28,948 nucleotides of DNA from a virus: positions 8,718-37,665 of the IMG/VR virus record IMGVR_UViG_3300030107_006146; one strand, 5' to 3'. Every line of letters starts with the position of its first letter. Within the stretch, counting starts at the first letter, position 1. The position numbers were made by a program, and so were the translations under genes. Below the pieces are notes generated by a model that saw nothing but the letters and a program-made list of their open reading frames with translations, did no database searches and was not told the DNA's origin. Of the stretch, positions 5,985 through 14,617 are shown piece by piece.

Positions 5985-6926
5985 ATGTCTGAACTTAGTT
6001 TTCCTTCGCGGGATGGAGAAAACCTTGGCGTTGCACATTGGGTGAATTTTAGAGGCTATGAGCCCGAGAAGGGCTGGGAGATAACCTATTCTGGTGATGA
6101 GCAACTGTCAACAAAACCAAAGGTTAGCATATATCTTCCCGCCCCCCAAAATATACAAGAAAATAATTCTCAACAATATCAGAATTTAAATTTTGATACC
6201 TTCGCAGTGGGGGGCGAAGTAATTGACAAGTTAACTAAGGACCTTGGCCAAAGTACGTCAATCGGGGAGGGTATTGGAACAATCGTCAGTAATGCTGTGT
6301 CTGAGGGAGGAGCTATCGCTGAGTTAGTGGGAGGACAACTGCTTCGTCAGGCTCCAATGGCTGCTCAAGCAGAATTATTAATGAACGGAACTGTAAGAAA
6401 TCCAAGAGAACAAAAACATTTTCAATCTCCAGCATTTAGAACATTTTCATATACTTGGGAATTAGCATCAATACGAGAAGATCATCCGGAGAAGATTCAG
6501 AATGTCATTAATGCTTTTCGTAAATGGACCGCTCCTTCAGTCATGCAGGCCGAAGGTGCTAAGGAGGGTTTCGAGGCAAGTGCCGATGCAGCTAAGTATG
6601 TTGCAACTTATAAAACCCCTTTAGTTTGGAAAGTTTCACATATGATGGCCTCTGGAGATGGAACTGATGTTAGTGCTACTAATAAATGGGGTGTTTTTGG
6701 AGTATGTGTAATAACAGATGTAAATGTAAATTACAACGGTGCAGGTGTATATGCCGCCAGTAACGCCTCGGCACCTACTTTTGTAAACTTAACAGTTAAC
6801 TTCTCAGAACAAAAACTTCACAACAGAGAAAGTTTAGAAAAAATAATGAACGATCCGACGAACAGGGGCAACCCGGCCCCGCCCCCAGGCCAACTGGGAA
6901 TTGATTACTTCCCAGGCATCGATTGA
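5985..6926 (+). CDS. gp48: gp48-like baseplate tail-tube protein
   Basis: This 313-residue protein resembles the gp48 family, which caps the hub and seats the tube together with gp54. The central part NPREQKHFQSPAFRTFSYTW, followed by PEKIQNVINAFRKWTAPS, matches the family's 'F-R-x-F-x-[FY]-x-[FW]' and 'I-x-x-F-K-x-x-x-A-P' pattern. The end holds VCVITDVNVNYNGAGVYA, then VNLTVNFSEQKLHNRE, like the closing strands of a tube fold. Gly/Ala-rich helical stretches near 85-130 are unlike the rest. The C-terminus is Pro/Gly-rich. AAAGGAA sits 8 bases before the ATG. T4 gp48 is slightly longer (364). The gene is split from its usual partner gp54, which lies on the other strand here. Confidence 0.65.
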   Translation: MSELSFPSRDGENLGVAHWVNFRGYEPEKGWEITYSGDEQLSTKPKVSIYLPAPQNIQENNSQQYQNLNFDTFAVGGEVIDKLTKDLGQSTSIGEGIGTIVSNAVSEGGAIAELVGGQLLRQAPMAAQAELLMNGTVRNPREQKHFQSPAFRTFSYTWELASIREDHPEKIQNVINAFRKWTAPSVMQAEGAKEGFEASADAAKYVATYKTPLVWKVSHMMASGDGTDVSATNKWGVFGVCVITDVNVNYNGAGVYAASNASAPTFVNLTVNFSEQKLHNRESLEKIMNDPTNRGNPAPPPGQLGIDYFPGID

Positions 6927-6945
6927 TGTGGCGTAAATGGCGCAG

Positions 6946-6969
6946 AACTTTACTTTATAAAATATAGGA
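6946..6969 (+). promoter_or_regulatory. 24-base promoter-like element before gp53
   Basis: This block contains CTTTATAAAATATAGGA and is identical at 23 of 24 bases to the leftward element at 4792-4815. AGGA at its right end is the ribosome binding site of the gp53 gene, 9 bases from the ATG. The shared length, about three times a late-promoter octamer, suggests a common origin or a longer recognition site. Confidence 0.4.
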
Positions 6970-6978
6970 TATAAAAAA

Positions 6979-8043
6979 ATGTATTTTAAACCATTCTCAA
7001 AAACAACTTATGATTTTCCTTCTGTCAATCTCTATGGGATAGAGATGGTTAATGTGTTGAAAAGAGCAAAGTTTCTTTTTGATAATGCTTTTACTGCTAG
7101 AGCATATCAGAGATATGAAGTGAAGGCACAAGATACTGCTGATATCATTGCTCATCAGTTTTATGGAAGCTCCGATTGGTGGTGGTTAGTTCTTATGTTT
7201 AATGATATAACAAATCCATTTATAGAGTCATATAGAGAAAAGAAAGATATGAATGGTTATAGAACAAGAGAACAATCAACCGTTCAGGAAAAAATATTTT
7301 ATATCGAAAGAACAAGCGGCCTTCCTGAAAGAGACTTCAGGACAGGAGATATATTAGTTAAAGGAGATTCCTCTGCAACAAAGGAAACTGTTGGAGAGGG
7401 AGGTTCTTTAGTTTATGATGCCCCTCAAATCAACACAGGTGGTGTTATAGACATACTTCCAATTAGAAACTGGGATCCCACATTCAGAGCCGCTAGAGTT
7501 AGTGGTGAAAAATTAAATAGTTTTAGCGAAGGTGATGTCGTGATGGTTATAGAAAAAGAACCCGGAGAGGTTCATGCTTGGCCAGTGGTATGGGGAACCA
7601 TTAAAAAGATAGTGCATCCAGATGATGCTATCGTGGATGTAATTGAGAATAAAAGCGGAAGAAGTGTTCCTCCAACATTAAATCATAAAAGTTTATCTGT
7701 TCAGCAAACAACACCAATCAATTTAAAGTCAGGAACAAACAATGATTACGGAGACACCATTATTGGTGGCGTTTTAGGATTTGACGGTTCGGCCGGAACC
7801 ACATATTCTAACAATTACACTCCGATTGTTTATAAAGAACTAGATGTTTCCGAGAGATCTTTAGGAAGAATAAAACTACTAAATGATGATTTTAAATTCC
7901 AAGCATACAATCTAATGAAAGAAGCATTGAAGGGAGAACGAGGAAATAAATTGGTATATTCTTCTAAGAGAAAGAAAAGACTTAGAAACACCCCAATCGC
8001 CAATTTGAATAATAATTCAACCGATACATATAACGTATATTGA
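6979..8043 (+). CDS. gp53: gp53 baseplate wedge protein
   Basis: The first 90 or so residues are a clear gp53 domain: MYFKPFSKTTYDFPSVNLYG, a hydrophobic DIFRR-like helix (VNVLKRAKFLFD), YEVKAQDTADIIAHQFYGSS, and DWWWLVLMFNDITNPF. In T4, gp53 completes the wedge and lets six wedges join around the hub; its fold is LysM-like. At 354 residues it is much longer than T4 gp53 (196). The extra part (about 100-300) seems to be a mostly beta insert containing FRTGDILVKG and EGDVVMVIEKEPGEVHAWPV. The end, IKLLNDDFKFQAYNLMKEAL, looks like the usual closing helices. The gene follows the gp48-like gene and precedes the hub gene, as in other marine T4-like phages. Confidence 0.85.
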   Translation: MYFKPFSKTTYDFPSVNLYGIEMVNVLKRAKFLFDNAFTARAYQRYEVKAQDTADIIAHQFYGSSDWWWLVLMFNDITNPFIESYREKKDMNGYRTREQSTVQEKIFYIERTSGLPERDFRTGDILVKGDSSATKETVGEGGSLVYDAPQINTGGVIDILPIRNWDPTFRAARVSGEKLNSFSEGDVVMVIEKEPGEVHAWPVVWGTIKKIVHPDDAIVDVIENKSGRSVPPTLNHKSLSVQQTTPINLKSGTNNDYGDTIIGGVLGFDGSAGTTYSNNYTPIVYKELDVSERSLGRIKLLNDDFKFQAYNLMKEALKGERGNKLVYSSKRKKRLRNTPIANLNNNSTDTYNVY

Positions 8044-8056
8044 ATGGAATTAAATT

Positions 8057-9736
8057 ATGACAAGTGGCGAAAGACAACTACAATCTCAAATCATATATGA
8101 TACTGTTTCTATAAGAAAAGGAACAGGTAATGCATCTTCTGATGATCCAGGCGATACTATTGATTTATTGACTTCAAATGCGATAGAGAAATTAATAATT
8201 TTTGAAGATATGTTTGCTCCTTGTTTATCGGGAAAGTTGCAAGTAAAAGACTTTTCTGATTTTGGTGCTATTTTGCCTCTTAAGGGAAATGAGGTTCTAG
8301 ATATTATCATAAGAGAACCCGACTCAGAAGAAGGACTAATATACTTACCTCCATTTCACATTTATTCTGTAGAACAAATAGATGGCGATATGAATTCAAT
8401 GCGGGCATATGAGATATATTTCACTGCGAGAGATCTCACAATGTCAACTTATGATGATGCTCATCTATATGAAGATATGAAAGAATCTAATCCAGAACTT
8501 TCTCAATATTATGGTTACATTCATGATTTTGTTAAAGATTTATTATCTAGAAATTATCAATTTGATATGCTGAACTATGAATTCCCCCTTTCCGAAAGGG
8601 TAGAAGAAACCACTAATAAGATTTGGTATAGACCGAAAGAAGAAGAATATTCTTCTCTAAGAAAAGATGGACCTCAAAGATTTTTAGATCTTATACATCA
8701 ACTAGCAGAAAATGCTTATCATGAAGATGAAGGTGAAGGCGGCGGCGTAAAAGCAAATTACATGTTCTACCAAGATTTAAAAAAATGGAATTTCAAATCT
8801 GTTCATTCTATGATTGAAGAGGGAGAAGAGGTTCCAGAGGAAAAAAGTTATTTCTTTAATATGGACATGAGTGGAGAAAGTGGGGTACTTGCTAGAAATA
8901 GAATATTAAATATATCAAGGGCAAAGAGAGCAGATCATATTGATCTTTTAGAGAGCGGAGCGTATAGAACAAATTTTGTTTACTATAGGCCTAAAATAGA
9001 CACAGAAAATTATCCTCTTTGGTTCACTAGCAATCTTAAGAAATTTTATTACAGAGTAAATTGTAGATACAGAGATCACTTTCCTGCTGCGATTGTTGGC
9101 TTCGAACAAATAGATGATTATGTTCCAAGATGGAGATATGCTTTTGCCGAAGTTTATCTTGTTTTTGATTATGAAAATAATAAACCATCATTTAAAATAA
9201 AACCGATTAATCATGGAGGAACTAGATCTTGGGTCACTTATGAGGAAAGTGGTCCACATTGGATAATTGGAGAAGAAGAGGGAGAAGATTACAAATACTT
9301 TGGTCGATCTGCCTTTAACACAATGGAAATGGGCAATGATGGATTCTATGATTATGAAGGGGAAGAGACAGGAAGATTAGGCTGGGAATCCCCCGGAGTA
9401 AGAATTGACTCTATGTTATGGGAAGACGGGTGTTTTAAAATTCAACCAATTAGAGGCTCTATGACCGAAGTTCAATCTGAGGAAGAAGATGGAGAAACTA
9501 TTCCGGGAGAACATCAATCCGGCCCGGATGGAGAAAAGAATAATGTTAAAAGGCTAATATCTCCTTTAATTGACGATGATCAAGACGTTACTGGAATATA
9601 TCCAGTTGTTGATATGAAGATATATTGGGATCAAGAAAATAATCCTCAATATTTCTTTACAGCATCAAACACAGTGGATGGTGAGTGTGATCAAGAGGAC
9701 GATGATTGTAAAGATCTTCCAACCGAAGAACAGTGA
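8057..9736 (+). CDS. Baseplate hub protein, gp27-like N-terminal part
   Basis: This 559-residue protein has a pattern I associate with hub proteins of T4-like marine phages: IEKLIIFEDMFAPCLSGKLQ, VKDFSDFGAILPLKGNEVLD, then PPFHIYSVEQ and MRAYEIYFTARDL (residues about 40-130). This fits an outer beta-barrel domain of the gp27/gp44 hub fold. Later parts hold long acidic stretches (EDEGEGGGVK, EEGEEVPEEK, EEEDGETIPGEHQ) and a Cys-containing acidic tail. The strand-rich closing domain I would expect of a hub ('leRvGDiI...SGkyLI...H...') is not seen here but appears in the protein starting at 12710, so hub functions may be split. The start has only a weak GGA site in TGGAATTAAATTATG. T4 gp27 is 391 residues. 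Assignment rests on pattern and position. Confidence 0.55.
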   Translation: MTSGERQLQSQIIYDTVSIRKGTGNASSDDPGDTIDLLTSNAIEKLIIFEDMFAPCLSGKLQVKDFSDFGAILPLKGNEVLDIIIREPDSEEGLIYLPPFHIYSVEQIDGDMNSMRAYEIYFTARDLTMSTYDDAHLYEDMKESNPELSQYYGYIHDFVKDLLSRNYQFDMLNYEFPLSERVEETTNKIWYRPKEEEYSSLRKDGPQRFLDLIHQLAENAYHEDEGEGGGVKANYMFYQDLKKWNFKSVHSMIEEGEEVPEEKSYFFNMDMSGESGVLARNRILNISRAKRADHIDLLESGAYRTNFVYYRPKIDTENYPLWFTSNLKKFYYRVNCRYRDHFPAAIVGFEQIDDYVPRWRYAFAEVYLVFDYENNKPSFKIKPINHGGTRSWVTYEESGPHWIIGEEEGEDYKYFGRSAFNTMEMGNDGFYDYEGEETGRLGWESPGVRIDSMLWEDGCFKIQPIRGSMTEVQSEEEDGETIPGEHQSGPDGEKNNVKRLISPLIDDDQDVTGIYPVVDMKIYWDQENNPQYFFTASNTVDGECDQEDDDCKDLPTEEQ

Positions 9737-9749
9737 TGGATATTAAATT

Positions 9750-12686
9750 ATGGCAATGCATCATAAATCCTGTTGTTGTAATGAATGCACGGATGTTCCG
9801 CCCGCTGCGTTCATATACATTGGCACCGATACTTCACAGACATGTGGAAGAATAGAACAAGAAGAATTAAATAATTACTTAACATATAATCCAGATTTAT
9901 TTTACTCTGGTGTATGTTATGAATGGTTTACAAATGAATGTACGCCTTTCTGTTTGCAAAATGAAGATGTAATACACCCCGTCGTAGAAGCAGATAAATT
10001 CGAAATCGATAATGATTATGTCTTCGAAGAGGAAATAGAAAATAGAGATGGGACTACCACCACGGTAAACAAAGTTAGAGTTGGTTTAGAGGTTAGAGTG
10101 AAACCAATCGGAACTTGGTGGCCTTTCGGTTCTGAGTTTGATTTAGCCGGAGGTTTTGATTGTAGTAAAACCGGAGAAGATTGCGTTCCAGCTTTACCAG
10201 ACGCCGATGCATTTCCGGATAGTTTACCAGAAGATGTATTTGATCCCGGGCCTCTTGATATTCCTCTTTGCGATTCTTGGTGTCAGGATCATCCTACTCC
10301 AGAATGTTATGATTTGCCAATAGAAAAAGTAGAATATGAAAGGTACAACAACCCCGAATCAGTTGAAAATGCAGCCGCTGCAATTAATGATATGATTCAA
10401 GAAAGATTTGGTCCTCAAATATTAAGCGACGAATCTATAAACCCATATCCCGGTCAAATATATTTCGGTGTCGATAACACAGGATCAATGACATGGTGTA
10501 CCGAGTCAGATCAAAGTGATGGGATTGATAATCCCGGTGCATGGCAAGTAGCAAAGGCAGTTTATGATAAATTTGTGGAAATATGGGGAGAAGAGGCTGC
10601 ATCATTTAAATTTAATCCATACCATTCTAAGTTTGATCCTGAAGTTGGAAAGTTCACCGATGAAAGAAACGTATATACACCAGAACAGCCTGGAAGAAAA
10701 CCTGTTGAATTTTGTGCCGGTCATTCGTGCGATAGAAGTTGTTTCTTGTGGGATTATCCTACAAATCCTAATTATTGGTGGTTTGCAGATTTAATTCCAC
10801 CTGCGGTGCAATTTAAAAATTATACCAAACAGGAAGAAGAGTGGTTAATTGAAGATGAAGACAAAATCTACTGCTCTGAGAAATCAGATAAAAGTTTATT
10901 TTATTGCAACTGTGAACAGGCCGGAGATCTTCCTACTTATGCTTTGCAGCAAATGGAAGAGACATTGGCGGTTTGGGAATTGCCTGTTTTTTATTATGAT
11001 AATCATCCATTCCCTAAGTATTCTGCTGATGGTTCTGGTGGAGATATCTACGAGGATACTTTTGTTATAACTGGAGAGGATTACTTGGGTGGAATCAACA
11101 ACATGATGGCTAAACACTTTAAATGTTGTAACTGTGATAAAGAAAAAATAGAGAGTTGTGGTTGGCCAGACAATAATCCTCTTCCGGGTTGGTGGGAGTG
11201 CCAAGACGATGAAAAAAATCCTGACGGTTTCTGTGGTTGGGGAGGACTAGGATGGCCTAGAGCTTTTGGGAACGCTTTTGATTCTCCAGTAAAACTTCGT
11301 GAAGATCTAAAAGGAAATGATCATTTTGAAAAATGCAATGATGGTGCTGCACCTTGTACCATTTCATATATGTTGCCTTATACCATAAGAAACCAATATA
11401 ATTTAGGAAGTTCTGAGGATTGTGAAGTCGCTTTGCAGAATGTTCAAGCAATGGGAGTACCTTGCAAGTGTCCATCTCAAGAGCCTCCAAGAATTGATAT
11501 ATCTCTGTGGGATAATGCTTGTGACACATCTATGGTATTTCCGTGTCCAGATGATCTGATTGAAGAAGAAGAATTTATTTGTGATCCTAACAATTACAAT
11601 ACAGGTGAACCACCTTCGACTGACACTCCAACAGAAGAAATTATTATATGTGTAAAAGAATGTGATGGTGAATCAGAACCAGTTTGTCAGGAAACCACTG
11701 CTGATGAATGTGAAGGATTTTGGCAAGGAGTTGTCGCTGAGCCAGGAGCCTGTTGTTATGGGGAATATTGTTATCAAACAGCCGAAGTTTGCTGTGTGTC
11801 TGCTGGTGGAGAGTTTATTGGAGGACCGTGTCAAGTTCCTGTGGAAAACTCACCATCCTCACCGGAGCCGCCCGAGGATGACTATGACGGCGACTTTCCA
11901 GTCGAGGAAGATATCCCTGTCGATACGCCTAATGTCATTATGAGGTCGGCATGTGATCCAAAAGAAGATGAATGTGATCCTGATAAAGTAACATATGTTT
12001 GCTGTGATAATGAAGGAAATTTAGTTGAAGTTCCGGATGATCCCTGTTTCGGTTTCAATATAAACCCAGAACTGCCTGAAACATGTTGTTGTAATCCTAG
12101 AGGCTTTTATGAATGTATAGATTGTTTAGATTGTGATGACGACAATAGTAGCGGCGGCGGTGGACCAGGAGAAGACACTGGTGCATGTTGTAATGGTAAT
12201 ACTTGCTCAAGAGTTCATCCATCAGAATGTTCAGGAATGTTTGTAGGAGGAAACTGCGGGCCACGGACATGTGGCGAGGACGATCCAGAACCAAAGCCCT
12301 GTTGTGTTGGGGAAGGGACTGGAAGTGCAGATTGTTATCCGAATCTGGAACCAGAAACATGTACAGCAATAGGTGGCAACCCAATTTCAAGTTGTAGCGA
12401 ATGTACCGATGGTGAGTATTGTAATCCTGATGAATGCAATGGATATCGAGGCGATGATGATGGTGGAGATAGTAATGAAAATGGAGGCCTTGGAACATAT
12501 TATTGTTGCAGAAGCATCAATGGACCATGTGAGAAATGTGCGTGCGGAAATGGGGATGGTGCATATGGATGTATAGAATCTACTTGTAGCGTTAATTGTG
12601 GCGCATTTATTTGTGAAGGTGAGGCATTTGCACATAACTTGTGTAGCACTTGTTCTGGCTTCGGTGCTTGCAGTCAGGGCGGATAG
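9750..12686 (+). CDS. Large Cys-rich virion protein with a VWA-like motif
   Basis: I do not recognise this 978-residue protein as a T4 homologue. It has about 80 cysteines by hand count, starting with CCCNEC near residue 8. At 238-247 it reads YFGVDNTGSM, which fits the metal-site motif D-x-T-x-S of von Willebrand factor A (VWA) domains (Asp242, Thr244, Ser246). The VWA-like region may extend to about 460, where FVITGEDYLGGINNMMAKHF lies. Residues about 620-978 are very Cys-rich, with 'GACC' repeats starting near 666 and 811 and a related PCC unit near 850, separated by acidic Pro-rich linkers. No signal peptide or membrane segment is evident, so I infer a virion component that oxidises outside the cell and may act in adsorption. 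It lies between two hub-like genes with short gaps, in the same operon. VWA folding is likely but not proven. Confidence 0.6.
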   Translation: MAMHHKSCCCNECTDVPPAAFIYIGTDTSQTCGRIEQEELNNYLTYNPDLFYSGVCYEWFTNECTPFCLQNEDVIHPVVEADKFEIDNDYVFEEEIENRDGTTTTVNKVRVGLEVRVKPIGTWWPFGSEFDLAGGFDCSKTGEDCVPALPDADAFPDSLPEDVFDPGPLDIPLCDSWCQDHPTPECYDLPIEKVEYERYNNPESVENAAAAINDMIQERFGPQILSDESINPYPGQIYFGVDNTGSMTWCTESDQSDGIDNPGAWQVAKAVYDKFVEIWGEEAASFKFNPYHSKFDPEVGKFTDERNVYTPEQPGRKPVEFCAGHSCDRSCFLWDYPTNPNYWWFADLIPPAVQFKNYTKQEEEWLIEDEDKIYCSEKSDKSLFYCNCEQAGDLPTYALQQMEETLAVWELPVFYYDNHPFPKYSADGSGGDIYEDTFVITGEDYLGGINNMMAKHFKCCNCDKEKIESCGWPDNNPLPGWWECQDDEKNPDGFCGWGGLGWPRAFGNAFDSPVKLREDLKGNDHFEKCNDGAAPCTISYMLPYTIRNQYNLGSSEDCEVALQNVQAMGVPCKCPSQEPPRIDISLWDNACDTSMVFPCPDDLIEEEEFICDPNNYNTGEPPSTDTPTEEIIICVKECDGESEPVCQETTADECEGFWQGVVAEPGACCYGEYCYQTAEVCCVSAGGEFIGGPCQVPVENSPSSPEPPEDDYDGDFPVEEDIPVDTPNVIMRSACDPKEDECDPDKVTYVCCDNEGNLVEVPDDPCFGFNINPELPETCCCNPRGFYECIDCLDCDDDNSSGGGGPGEDTGACCNGNTCSRVHPSECSGMFVGGNCGPRTCGEDDPEPKPCCVGEGTGSADCYPNLEPETCTAIGGNPISSCSECTDGEYCNPDECNGYRGDDDGGDSNENGGLGTYYCCRSINGPCEKCACGNGDGAYGCIESTCSVNCGAFICEGEAFAHNLCSTCSGFGACSQGG

Positions 12687-12694
12687 TATAAATA
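12687..12694 (+). promoter_or_regulatory. T4-type late-promoter octamer (TATAAATA)
   Basis: This is an exact match to the T4 late octamer just after the stop of the Cys-rich gene. The expected start, about 6 bases downstream (near 12700), falls inside AGGAGG (12697-12702), so a transcript starting here would lose part of that ribosome site. It may therefore be weak or a coincidence. Confidence 0.35.
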
Positions 12695-12709
12695 CTAGGA
12701 GGAAATAGT

Positions 12710-14104
12710 ATGCCATATCCAACAGAAAATATAGAACCAATTCTTCCGGAAGGAAGCACCGTATCAGGAGCAGGGTACGAAAAGCAATACGATTGTGTAA
12801 GGCCTGGTTGTCATTATGATTTAAGACATTTTGACTACTATTTGAATGTAAATGAAAATCCTGAACCTTTCTTTGTAAAAGAAAAAGTAGAATATAACCA
12901 CGAAGAAGATTATAAAAAATGGAAGCATATTGAAAAGTATGACATTTTAACTGAAACTGAAACAGCAGAAGATACAACCTTTGCTGGAGAGGATATGCTT
13001 CCCAAAAATACTCAACTAACAAAATTATTTAATGGTTATGGATATAATTACTCTAATAAAATTGGAGTCGGTAATTCTAAAAATGTTTGGTATAGTCATA
13101 CTGATTTAGAATTAGATCGAATGATTGAAATTAAAAGAACAATTCGTGATCCAATCATAGAAAAAATAAATGAAGCAAAAGAATATGAGGACAAGTATAA
13201 ACAATGTTTAGCAAAGAAAGAAGCAGAACGAAGAATACAAGAATTTAATCTTCCAATCGAAGACACTACTTTTGGTATAACATTTGATTGTGAAGAATAT
13301 TCATGTGAAGGGCTGCAAGAAAAAATTAATTCAATTCCACTAGAATGCGAATTGATAACTGAAAATCTAGGAGAAGATTTTTCAGGATGTGATCTTAACA
13401 AGTATTGGTGGTATGGTTGGTTGCCAAATGAATGGTTGGACACAAAGGTATCTAACATTCAAGATAAGATTCCATTTTCTGGCTCTACAATGGGGGTATC
13501 TATATTCAACGATCCTCAAACAGAAGGGCCTCCTTACCAATCTATAATTGGAATGTACCAGTGTCCTGTTTTAAATCCAAATGATGATCAACAGGATCTT
13601 GTGGATAATCCTAAACATGATGCACCATACTATGGTCATTATGGTGGCTTTACTGCTGATGTTTGTGGATGTATTCAGAATCCATTGTCTATGGTTCCTG
13701 ACTATTTAAATAAGTGTAATTTTCCAGCGACAGGAGTTTCTTATTCGAATTATCTAGAGTATGTTGGCAGTGTAGATGCAAGGTATTGGGATACTCCTCT
13801 TAAATCTAGACTCTATAGAAAAGCCCAAATGGCACAATTATTTGCACAAGAATTATCATTTACTGCTCCCGGAAATTTAACATTAAGAGTAGGAGATATT
13901 ATCAATATAACTCTTCCTCAGATGATTACAAGTGAAAATATATTTGAAAAAGATCCGGGAATCAATCCGATGAGTGGCAAATGGTTAGTTATAAAAATAG
14001 AACATCTCATGGATAGTAGTAATTACTATTACATTTCAGTTTCTTGTGCAAGAGATTCTTCTGCTTTGGGAAATCCAAGTGAAAGTGGTGAAAATGGCGA
14101 ATAA
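12710..14104 (+). CDS. Baseplate hub-like protein, C-terminal domain present
   Basis: This 464-residue protein is recognisable only at its end. Residues about 370-455 read QLFAQELSFTAPGNLTLRVG, DIINITLPQM, MSGKWLVIKIEHLMDSSNYY and VSCARDSS. This is the 'GDii-i...SG-kwlI..i.H....YY..v...rDs' pattern that closes hub proteins in T4-like marine phages and gp44-type hubs. The first 360 residues are unlike a known family. They carry more cysteines than usual, a Lys/Glu helical stretch (about 140-185), and aromatic segments such as KYWWYGWLPNEW. It has the best Shine-Dalgarno site in the window (AGGAGG, 7 bases from the ATG). With the protein at 8057 it may supply the two halves of a hub. An independent structural protein using the same domain is also possible. 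Confidence 0.5.
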   Translation: MPYPTENIEPILPEGSTVSGAGYEKQYDCVRPGCHYDLRHFDYYLNVNENPEPFFVKEKVEYNHEEDYKKWKHIEKYDILTETETAEDTTFAGEDMLPKNTQLTKLFNGYGYNYSNKIGVGNSKNVWYSHTDLELDRMIEIKRTIRDPIIEKINEAKEYEDKYKQCLAKKEAERRIQEFNLPIEDTTFGITFDCEEYSCEGLQEKINSIPLECELITENLGEDFSGCDLNKYWWYGWLPNEWLDTKVSNIQDKIPFSGSTMGVSIFNDPQTEGPPYQSIIGMYQCPVLNPNDDQQDLVDNPKHDAPYYGHYGGFTADVCGCIQNPLSMVPDYLNKCNFPATGVSYSNYLEYVGSVDARYWDTPLKSRLYRKAQMAQLFAQELSFTAPGNLTLRVGDIINITLPQMITSENIFEKDPGINPMSGKWLVIKIEHLMDSSNYYYISVSCARDSSALGNPSESGENGE

Positions 14105-14108
14105 AACA

Positions 14109-14116
14109 TATAAATA
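14109..14116 (+). promoter_or_regulatory. T4-type late promoter before gp25
   Basis: TATAAATA matches the T4 late octamer exactly and lies between genes. A start about 6 bases downstream (near 14122) gives a leader of about 19 bases carrying the intact AAAGGAA site at 14128-14133. Spacing and position make this the most convincing late promoter in the window; it would drive gp25, gp6 and following genes. Confidence 0.6.
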
Positions 14117-14140
14117 TATTAAAGCCTAAAGGAATAAAAA

Positions 14141-14617
14141 ATGCCACTATATGGAAGAGGATATACGGGAACAAATGTTGTTGCTGCTGGATCGGAAAAG
14201 GAATATGTGTATTCTGATTTTTTTCTTGCATTCAAACCTAGTACAATGTTTTTAGAACAAGGGCTTTCCGGGGACATCATGAGAAAATATGATTCCGAAT
14301 CAGTTAGACAATCTGTTCGTCAGATAGTATTGACAAATAACTATGAGAGACCATGGAAACCAAATTTTGGCTGTAATATTAGAGGATCTTTATTCGAGTC
14401 AATGGCTTCTGGATGGGTTAAATTTGAAATTTCGAGAACAATAGGTGAGCAGCTAAAAATATATGAGCCTAGAATAGAATTAGAAAATATTATAGTAAAC
14501 GAAGATCCCACTTATAATTCTTTAGATATTCAAATAGATTATAAAATAAAACCAGTATCTTTGAATACTCTCACACAGACAGTAGAAGTTCAAGTTGTAT
14601 TAGAAAGGGTAAGATAA
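14141..14617 (+). CDS. gp25: gp25-like baseplate wedge protein
   Basis: This 158-residue protein matches the gp25 / P2 gpW family of wedge proteins, which help trigger sheath contraction. Visible family pattern: DSESVRQSVRQIVLTNNYER, then PWKPNFGCNIRGSLFES, ISRTIGEQLKIYEPRIELEN, and a closing strand pair (LDIQIDYKI, TQTVEVQVVLERVR). The conserved 'E-R-P-W-x-P-x-F-G' and 'Y-E-P-R-I' positions are present. T4 gp25 is 132 residues; the extra length is at the N-terminus (YGRGYTGTNVVAAGSEKEY). The stop and the gp6 start overlap as TAATG, so translation of the two is coupled. Confidence 0.9.
   Translation: MPLYGRGYTGTNVVAAGSEKEYVYSDFFLAFKPSTMFLEQGLSGDIMRKYDSESVRQSVRQIVLTNNYERPWKPNFGCNIRGSLFESMASGWVKFEISRTIGEQLKIYEPRIELENIIVNEDPTYNSLDIQIDYKIKPVSLNTLTQTVEVQVVLERVR

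Noticed and set aside
12387-13022. A 211-codon leftward open frame across the end of the Cys-rich gene and the start of the 464-residue gene
   Set aside because: It lies antisense to two well-supported genes, has no ribosome site, and its Ile/Ser/Thr-rich composition is what antisense of Asp/Glu/Asn-rich coding gives.
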